Under the pieces are notes generated by a model that made no database searches, was not told the origin of the DNA, and saw only the letters and a program-made list of their open reading frames with translations. Shown piece by piece: positions 1 to 6,093 of a DNA stretch of 27,392 bases (the first letter of the stretch is position 1; every line of letters begins with the position of its first letter). Made by a program: the position numbers and the translations under genes. This DNA comes from Acidovorax delafieldii (GTDB lineage Bacteria; Pseudomonadota; Gammaproteobacteria; Burkholderiales; Burkholderiaceae_C): positions 175,045-202,436 of the forward strand of contig DFQQ01000008.1 in assembly GCA_002377855.1 (NCBI GenBank), read 5' to 3'.

Positions 1-174
1 AGCCAAAGCCACAGCCAAAGCCACAGCCAAAGCTGTTGCGAGTGTTTGCAACGGCACGCACCCGTCTGAAGCCGAAGCCGAAGCCGAAGCCGAAGCCGAA
101 GCTGCAGTTGCAGTTGCAGTTGCAGTTGCAGTTGCAGTTGCAGTTGCAGTTGCAGTTGCAGATGCAGATGCAGA
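1..174. repeat. Nested hexanucleotide tandem arrays
   Basis: Three hexamer-based arrays follow one another. Positions 1-33 hold AGCCAAAGCCAC twice plus a partial copy, and the array is cut by the window edge. Positions 71-100 hold five GCCGAA units. Positions 103-156 hold nine TGCAGT units, followed by three TGCAGA units (157-174). Because the unit is a multiple of three, an open frame stays open through it and reads as Lys-Pro and Leu-Gln dipeptides. I see no convincing gene here, so this is most likely intergenic slippage-prone DNA. What lies left of the window is unknown. Confidence 0.9.
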
Positions 175-460
175 TAGCGCAGCGATTCGCACAGAGGTTC
201 GCTAGGGTTTCCACAAGGGCTGCGCCAGGCGGGGCGGCGGCACAATGCTGAGCGGACCTGCACTGCGCAAGCGCCCGCCGCCCCACGTGGGCGCGGTGCT
301 CTTGGGCTTTCCGCCAGACGCATCGCCGCAAGTGCGCCTCAGACGCGCGCACGCCGTGAGGCGATGCGCAAGCGCAGCAGCCCAGTGCTGCTAGCCCGGC
401 GGGCGCTGCCGCAGGCACGTCGACCTCATGCGCGTGTGCTGCACCTCCATCTCTTGAGCA
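175..460. other. Intergenic stretch without a recognised gene
   Basis: No convincing coding region is seen between the hexamer arrays and the ankyrin gene. A 9-bp inverted repeat (CGCATCGCC at 319-327, GGCGATGCG at 360-368) encloses a 32-nt GC-rich loop. It has no T-run, so it is not an obvious intrinsic terminator. The promoter of the downstream ankyrin gene could lie here, but I cannot pick one. Confidence 0.5.
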
Positions 461-470
461 AGGAGACCCC

Positions 471-809
471 ATGTCTGCTGGTGACTGGAAGCGCTTTTAC
501 CAAGCCGTCTGCGATGGGGATTTGCCCCTGGTGCAGCACTACGTGAATGCGGGCATTGATGTGAACTACGCCCACCCTGAGTTCTTTTCAACGCCGCTGG
601 TGGCCGCCATGCGCGGCCGCCAGGAAGAGGTTGCGCTTTATCTGTTGAGGCAGGGAGCCGACCCGCTTCGCGTGTCAGAGGTGGACGGAGCGGCCCCCGT
701 GGACTTGCTGGGCGCGGCCGATTTCCCGCGGCTGGAGGAACAACTGCGCGCCATAGGCGCTACCGCCCGACCCCGCAAAAACCTGTGGAAGCGCTGGCTT
801 GGCTGGTGA
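471..809 (+). CDS. Small ankyrin-repeat protein
   Basis: This 112-residue protein has no signal peptide or membrane segment and is likely cytoplasmic. Residues about 8-70 show two ankyrin-like helix-turn-helix units. The first contains 'DGDLPLVQHYVNAGIDVN' and the second 'TPLVAAMRGRQEEVALYLL' followed by 'GADP', both typical of the family. A third, degenerate unit may follow. The C-terminus is basic and tryptophan-rich ('KNLWKRWLGW'). Ankyrin repeats mediate protein binding, but the partner cannot be inferred. The start is supported by AGGAGA at 461-466, five bases before ATG. The gene stands alone between two simple-sequence arrays. Confidence 0.8.
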   Translation: MSAGDWKRFYQAVCDGDLPLVQHYVNAGIDVNYAHPEFFSTPLVAAMRGRQEEVALYLLRQGADPLRVSEVDGAAPVDLLGAADFPRLEEQLRAIGATARPRKNLWKRWLGW

Positions 810-878
810 AGATTTGCGAAAGACTCCCGCCTGAGCAATGGCGCCGCGGCGTTGGCTGCTGGCCCGGCCATGGCCAAG

Positions 879-969
879 CTTCAGGCTTCAGGCTTCAGGC
901 TTCAGGCTTCAGGCTTCAGGCTTCAGGCTTCAGGCTTCAGGCTTCAGACTTCAGGCTTCAGACTTCAGG
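879..969. repeat. Heptanucleotide tandem repeat, 13 units
   Basis: Thirteen contiguous 7-bp units start with CTTCAGG. Units 1-9, 11 and 13 are CTTCAGG; units 10 and 12 are CTTCAGA. The array lies between the ankyrin gene and the frmR promoter. A 7-bp unit shifts frame with each copy, so all three plus frames stay open and read as the same Ala-Ser-Gly-Phe-Arg-Leu-Gln peptide repeat. Copy number is probably variable between strains by slippage. Confidence 0.95.
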
Positions 970-1054
970 CATCAAGCGCCCGTTGCCCGCGCCACATTCG
1001 CTCCGCCGCACAGCAATACACGGTACTCCCCCTGAGTAATCCTGTTTTTATGCC

Positions 1055-1087
1055 CGCCAGCGCTTTTAAACCGCGCGCTGGCGTTTT
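1055..1087 (+). terminator. Candidate intrinsic terminator upstream of frmR
   Basis: CGCCAGCGC (1055-1063) and GCGCTGGCG (1075-1083) form a perfect 9-bp stem with an 11-nt loop. Four T residues follow at once. It could end transcription coming from the ankyrin gene and repeat array before the frmR promoter. The T-run is short and is shared with the -10 region of frmR, so a regulatory hairpin is an alternative. Confidence 0.45.
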
Positions 1088-1103
1088 ATACTACTACCCA
1101 GTA
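1087..1103 (+). promoter_or_regulatory. frmR promoter -10 with overlapping FrmR-type operator
   Basis: TATACT (1087-1092) is a good -10 hexamer. Overlapping it, TACTACTACCCAGTA (1089-1103) has the shape TACT-N7-AGTA. The flanks and 7-bp spacing are those known for CsoR/RcnR/FrmR-type operators, where E. coli RcnR uses TACT-G6-N-AGTA. The central G/C tract is only partial here (ACTACCC). Overlap with the -10 fits autorepression of the frm operon. The -35 is weak. This is motif reading only. Confidence 0.45.
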
Positions 1104-1145
1104 CCACTCTGCATCCGGTAGTTTGGTGTTGATTGACCGAAAGCC

Positions 1146-1412
1146 ATGCCCCACACCCCAGAAGACAAGCAACGCGCCATCACCCGCTTGCGCCGCATCA
1201 AAGGCCAGGCCGAGGCGCTGGAGCGCGCCGTGGAGGCGGGGTCTGATTGCGCCCCCATCCTGCAGCAGTTGGCCGCCATGCGTGGCGCAGTGCACGGTCT
1301 GATGGCCGACCTGCTGGACAGCCATGTGCGCGAGACACTCGCTGAAAAACCAGCGCCGTCACAGCAGGCAGTGGACGAAACCCTGGCGCTGCTGCGCTCG
1401 TACTTGAAATGA
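1146..1412 (+). CDS. frmR: Formaldehyde-responsive repressor FrmR (CsoR/RcnR family)
   Basis: This 88-residue all-helical repressor belongs to the DUF156 family, which binds DNA as a tetramer. The residues used for formaldehyde sensing in FrmR are present: Pro2 (exposed after Met removal) and Cys35 in 'GSDCAPILQQLAAMRG'. His60 in 'DSHVRETL' is also kept. In characterised FrmR the aldehyde cross-links Pro2 and Cys35 and lowers DNA affinity. Position directly before frmA and frmB makes the formaldehyde role much more likely than copper or nickel sensing. The ribosome site is weak (GAAAG just before ATG). A candidate operator at 1089-1103 suggests autoregulation. Confidence 0.93.
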   Translation: MPHTPEDKQRAITRLRRIKGQAEALERAVEAGSDCAPILQQLAAMRGAVHGLMADLLDSHVRETLAEKPAPSQQAVDETLALLRSYLK

Positions 1413-1597
1413 CCGATTGCACTTTCCCCGCCACAGCGATTGCGTGCGACAACTCCGCTGTTGGCGCAGCACGGCCGCCGCAGCCCTCGGCCCATGGCCT
1501 GCAGGCGGGGGCCGCGCTTCTTGCAGCGTCTGATCCGTTGCACCGTTCACCCCGCTTCTTTTCCCGTTGAACCCCACCTATTGCGAAGGAACACCCC

Positions 1598-2713
<1,116 letters not shown>

Positions 2714-2720
2714 CCCAGGC

Positions 2721-2820
2721 GCTACAAAAACAAGAGCACCTTGCGCTTGCTGGATAAGAATTCAAGCGATAAATCCCTTGAAACCCTTATTCAGCAAGCG
2801 CCATCAGCTATTCTTTTATG
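2721..2820. repeat. Head-to-head pair of Comamonadaceae-type interspersed repeats
   Basis: Two diverged copies of the repeat also seen at 24293-24361 lie in opposite orientation between frmA and frmB. The core arms GCGCTTGCTGGATAAG (2743-2758) and CTTATTCAGCAAGCGC (2786-2801) pair over 16 bp with one mismatch and a 27-nt loop. The outer parts (an A-rich tract near 2725-2732 and TATTCTTTTAT near 2809-2819) also correspond imperfectly. In the mRNA this could fold into a hairpin just before the frmB start and affect stability or translation. Confidence 0.75.
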
Positions 2821-2828
2821 AGCAACCC

Positions 2829-3692
2829 ATGTCCACCCATCTGGAACTGTTGAGCAGCCATGCCTGCTTCGGCGGCGAGCAACGCTTTTACCGCCATGAA
2901 GCGGGCACGATCGGCCTGCCGATGAAATTTGCGGTGTACCTGCCGCCCCAGGCCAGCCACGGCCCCGTGCCCGCCCTGCTGTATCTGGCCGGGCTGACCT
3001 GCACCGAAGAGACCTTCGCCACCAAGGCCAGCGCCCAGCGCCATGCTGCCGAGCTGGGCTTGGCGCTCATCACGCCTGACACCAGCCCGCGGGGCGCCAA
3101 CGTGCCCGGCGAAGGCGAGAACTGGGACTTTGGCGTGGGCGCCGGCTTTTACCTGGACGCCACCCAGGCGCCGTGGGCCACGCACTGGCGCATGGAAAGC
3201 TACCTGATGAACGAGTTGCTGCCGCTGTGCACGGGCGAGTTGCCCATCGACGCGCAGCGCCTGGGCATTTTTGGCCACTCGATGGGCGGGCACGGCGCGC
3301 TCACCCTGGCCTTGCGCCACCCTGGGCGGTTCAAAACCCTCTCGGCGTTTGCGCCCATCTGCGCGCCCACCCAATGCCCCTGGGGCGAAAAAGCCTTCAC
3401 CGGCTACCTGGGTGCAGACCGCACCAGCTGGGGCGAGCACGATGCCACCGTGCTGATGGAGAACCAGCCCCTGGCGCCCTACCCTGGCGGCATCCTCATC
3501 GACCAGGGCTTGGCAGACAAGTTTCTGGAAGGGCAATTGCACCCCCACCTGTTCGAGACAGCGTGCGCGCAGATTGGCCAACCGCTCACGCTGCGCCGCC
3601 ACGCGGGGTACGACCACGGCTACTACTTCATCCAGACGTTCATGGACGACCACCTGCAGCACCACGCACGGGGACTGGGCGTAGCGGCTTGA
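2829..3692 (+). CDS. frmB: S-formylglutathione hydrolase
   Basis: This cytoplasmic esterase-D-type serine hydrolase completes the glutathione pathway by cleaving S-formylglutathione to formate and glutathione. I chose the ATG at 2829 (287 residues) because the protein then begins 'MSTHLELLSSHACFGGEQ', matching the family N-terminus. The upstream ATG at 2778 would add 17 residues translated from repeat DNA. The triad is visible as Ser151 in 'GHSMGG', Asp230 in 'GLADKF' and His263 in 'YDHGYYF'. No clear ribosome site is seen. It is followed by a strong terminator at 3723-3757. Confidence 0.94.
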   Translation: MSTHLELLSSHACFGGEQRFYRHEAGTIGLPMKFAVYLPPQASHGPVPALLYLAGLTCTEETFATKASAQRHAAELGLALITPDTSPRGANVPGEGENWDFGVGAGFYLDATQAPWATHWRMESYLMNELLPLCTGELPIDAQRLGIFGHSMGGHGALTLALRHPGRFKTLSAFAPICAPTQCPWGEKAFTGYLGADRTSWGEHDATVLMENQPLAPYPGGILIDQGLADKFLEGQLHPHLFETACAQIGQPLTLRRHAGYDHGYYFIQTFMDDHLQHHARGLGVAA

Positions 3693-3722
3693 ACGGGCTC
3701 TTTCGCACAGCCTTCAGATAGC

Positions 3723-3757
3723 AAAAAGGGCTGCCCCTGGCGAGGCAGCCTTTTTTT
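3723..3757. terminator. Bidirectional intrinsic terminator between frmB and phoX
   Basis: GGCTGCC (3729-3735) and GGCAGCC (3744-3750) form a 7-bp stem with an 8-nt loop. Seven T residues follow on the plus strand (3751-3757), and AAAAA (3723-3727) precedes, giving a T-run on the minus strand. It sits 31 bp after frmB and about 18 bp beyond the stop of the convergent phosphatase gene, so it can serve both. Confidence 0.9.
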
Positions 3758-3774
3758 GGTCAGCTCGGTGCAGC

Positions 3775-5706
3775 TCAGGTGCCCACCACGCCGCCGTCCG
3801 CCTTGCGGATGACCACGGTGGCCGAGCGGGGGCGGCCGTTGACCTTCTTCTCGGGCCAGTTGGACACGGCACGGGGGTTCTTCGGGTCGGTCAGCTCGTT
3901 GGGGGGCTCACCGGGGTGCTGGATGTTGACGAACATGGTCTTGCCGTCGGGCGTGGTGGTCACGCCGGTCACCTCGCAGCCTGCGGGGCCGACGAGGAAG
4001 CGCCGCACTTCGCCCGTGTTCACGTCGGCAGCCAGCATCATGTTGTTGCCAAAGTTCTTCAGGTCGTCCTTGCCCATGGCCGACGTGGACATGTCGCACT
4101 GGATCCACAGCACACCACGGCCGTCCACCCACAAGCCATCGGGGCACGAGAACATGTCGCCCTTGATGTTGCCCTTGGCCTCGGCGCGTGGCAGCGAGGG
4201 GTCGCCCGCCAGCACGAAATGGTTCCAGGCAAAGGTCTGGCCGCTGAAGTCGCCGTCTTCCTTCCAGCGAATGATGTGGCCCTGCGTGTTGTTGGCACGG
4301 GGGTTGGCCGCATCCACGGCAGGCTGGTTGGCACCGCCCCGGTTGCTGTTGTTGGTGAGCGTGGTGTAGACCCAGCCTTGCTTGTCCACGGCAATCCACT
4401 CGGGGCGGTCCATCTTGGTGGCGCCCAGCAGGTCGCTGGCCTGGCGGGCTTTGATCAGGACCTCGCCCTGGTCGGCAAAGCCGTTGGCAGCCGTCAACGG
4501 GCCTTCGCCATGGGTCAGCGCAATCCAGCGGCCCTTGCCGTCGGCGTTGAACTGGGCCACGTACAGCGTGCCGTGGTCCAGCAGCGTGGCGTTGGCCGCG
4601 GCACCGCCGGGTTGGATGGCGTCGCGGCTCACAAATTTGTAGATGTATTCAAAGCGCGCGTCCTCGCCCATGTAGACCACGGCCCGGTTGTCGCGCGTGA
4701 CGGCCACGGTGGCGCCTTCGTGCGCGCCCCGGCCCATGGCCGTGCGCTTGATGGGGGTGGAGCTGGGGTTGTTGGGGTCGATCTCGACGATCCAGCCGAA
4801 GCGGTTGGGCTCGTTGGGGTTCTTGGTGGCGTCGAAACGCGCATCAAACTCGTGCCAGCGGTAGCCCGCGCCACCCTTTTTCAGCCCCCAGCGCTTTTCG
4901 TGGGCGCTGAGCGTGTCGCCACCGCTGAAGTAGTTGATGAAATTTTCTTCGGACGTGAGGTACGTGCCCCAGGGCGTGATGCCGCTGGCGCAGTTGTTGA
5001 GGGTGCCCAGCACCGAGCGCCCCTGCGGGTCGGCCGCTGTTTTCATCAGCGCATGGCCTGCGGCGGGGCCGCTGACCTGGGTGCGCGTGTTGGCGGTGAT
5101 GCGGCGCGCCCAGGGTGAGGGCGTCACCACCTCCCACTTGCCGTTTTTCTCCTGCACTTCGCAGATCGACACGCCATGGGCGGCCTGCGACTTGCGCACT
5201 TTCTCCAGGCTCCAGTTGGCCGTGCCATCGGGGAATAGCAGGCCGTGGTCCACATATTCGTGGTTCATGGCCAGCAGGCCCACCTTGGAGCCGTCTTGCG
5301 CAAAGTAGTGGATACCGTCGTGGTGCATGCCGAACTGGGTTTCCTGCTGGGCGGCGCTGTTGCTGGCGTCGTCCTTGAACGCGGCGTTTTCGCCCGAGAG
5401 GCCCACCGGGTCACCCCACGGGGCAATCACCTGCACGGTGTAGCCCTCGGGCACGGTCACCGTGTCGGCCGTGGACAGCGCCACGCTCTTGAAACCCAGC
5501 ACAGGTCCGCTACCGGCACCCGTGGTCGCGCAACCCGTGAGTGAAGCCGCTGCGCCCGCAACAGCCCCCAGAGGCGCGAAAAAACTGCCCGCCAGGGCGC
5601 CCATGCCACCGCGCAGCAGGGTGCGGCGCGAAGGATCAGACACGTCGTGGATGCTGGGGTTGGAAGACGTGTTGCTGTCTTCCATCAAAAAGAAATCTTT
5701 TGCCAT
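3775..5706 (-). CDS. phoX: PhoX-family alkaline phosphatase, Tat-exported
   Basis: This 643-residue member of the PhoX (DUF839) family is a periplasmic or surface phosphatase that uses calcium and iron and releases phosphate from organic esters. A Tat signal is clear: the twin arginines are Arg27-Arg28 in 'SRRTLLRGG', followed by a hydrophobic segment. 'LTGC' with Cys59 resembles a lipobox, so it may be a Tat lipoprotein. The family signature 'NNCASGITPWGTYLTSEEN' (Cys239, Glu253, Glu254) and 'MNHEYVDHG' near 148-154 fit the metal site. A Pho box and -10 lie upstream at 5759-5792. An internal Met8 is an alternative start, but neither start has a good ribosome site. Confidence 0.9.
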   Translation of the reverse strand: MAKDFFLMEDSNTSSNPSIHDVSDPSRRTLLRGGMGALAGSFFAPLGAVAGAAASLTGCATTGAGSGPVLGFKSVALSTADTVTVPEGYTVQVIAPWGDPVGLSGENAAFKDDASNSAAQQETQFGMHHDGIHYFAQDGSKVGLLAMNHEYVDHGLLFPDGTANWSLEKVRKSQAAHGVSICEVQEKNGKWEVVTPSPWARRITANTRTQVSGPAAGHALMKTAADPQGRSVLGTLNNCASGITPWGTYLTSEENFINYFSGGDTLSAHEKRWGLKKGGAGYRWHEFDARFDATKNPNEPNRFGWIVEIDPNNPSSTPIKRTAMGRGAHEGATVAVTRDNRAVVYMGEDARFEYIYKFVSRDAIQPGGAAANATLLDHGTLYVAQFNADGKGRWIALTHGEGPLTAANGFADQGEVLIKARQASDLLGATKMDRPEWIAVDKQGWVYTTLTNNSNRGGANQPAVDAANPRANNTQGHIIRWKEDGDFSGQTFAWNHFVLAGDPSLPRAEAKGNIKGDMFSCPDGLWVDGRGVLWIQCDMSTSAMGKDDLKNFGNNMMLAADVNTGEVRRFLVGPAGCEVTGVTTTPDGKTMFVNIQHPGEPPNELTDPKNPRAVSNWPEKKVNGRPRSATVVIRKADGGVVGT

Positions 5707-5758
5707 CGTGCGGTTCTTGGTTGAGACTGCGCTGCCGGGGTGGCACAGGCGCGCCGCC

Positions 5759-5792
5759 TTTGTAGGCGTTGCGTATGACCTGCCTGTGACAG
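5759..5792 (-). promoter_or_regulatory. Pho box and -10 of the phoX gene
   Basis: On the minus strand CTGTCACAGGCAGGTCAT (5792-5775) matches the PhoB box pattern of two 7-bp direct repeats separated by 4 bp: 6 of 7 bases match in the first repeat and 5 of 7 in the second. Ten bases further, TACAAA (5764-5759) makes a plausible -10, the spacing expected where a Pho box replaces the -35. The site ends about 70 bp before the ATG. It predicts phosphate-starvation control by PhoBR, which is not in the window. Confidence 0.7.
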
Positions 5793-5992
5793 CTCGAATG
5801 CATCAGGGCCCTTCTCATGCCCCAAAAACGCAAGAGTGCAGCGGGTTCGCAGCCTGCTGCGCATGGGCCAACCTTGTGAAACCTCGGGGTGTGGAACAGT
5901 GGTGTCTTACCTTACCGCGCGATCCACCGCGGCGCGCCTGCAATTGAGAATTGATACATTTGTTAATTTTTCAATTTATTTGATAAATATGC
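5793..5992. other. Intergenic region between phoX and the signalling cluster
   Basis: This is the rest of the divergent intergenic space. It has no convincing gene. The stretch from about 5942 is strongly AT-rich compared with the surrounding GC-rich DNA, as expected next to the promoter at 5993-6020. Confidence 0.6.
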
Positions 5993-6020
5993 TTGAAATT
6001 CAACAATTCGGACACATAAT
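5993..6020 (+). promoter_or_regulatory. Sigma-70-like promoter of the signalling cluster
   Basis: TTGAAA (5993-5998) and CATAAT (6015-6020), each 5 of 6 to consensus, are separated by 16 bp inside an AT-rich island. Transcription would start near 6027 and leave a leader of about 67 nt before the gene at 6094. This is the strongest housekeeping-type promoter I can see in the window. Confidence 0.65.
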
Positions 6021-6093
6021 GTAAACATGCGTTCTGCCCCAGGGCGGCGCCGGCAGGCCTGCCAGTGGATGGCGCAGGCCCCAGAAGGATTGC

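Noticed and set aside
36..251. 71-codon frame through the hexamer arrays
   Set aside because: Mostly repeat-encoded Lys-Pro and Leu-Gln dipeptides, no ribosome site, and openness is explained by the 6-bp period. Kept only as a remark in the findings.
319..368. 9-bp inverted repeat as a terminator or attachment site
   Set aside because: Long GC-rich loop, no T-run, no integrase or duplicated flank.
879..969. Possible CRISPR-like array
   Set aside because: Units are contiguous 7-mers without spacers, and no cas gene is nearby.
785..1121. Three overlapping frames through the heptamer array
   Set aside because: All three plus frames are open because 7-bp units rotate the frame; none has a ribosome site or non-repeat domain.
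3916..5118. Plus-strand 400-codon frame antisense to phoX
   Set aside because: Mirror of the strong codon bias of the phosphatase gene, without ribosome site or recognisable motif.
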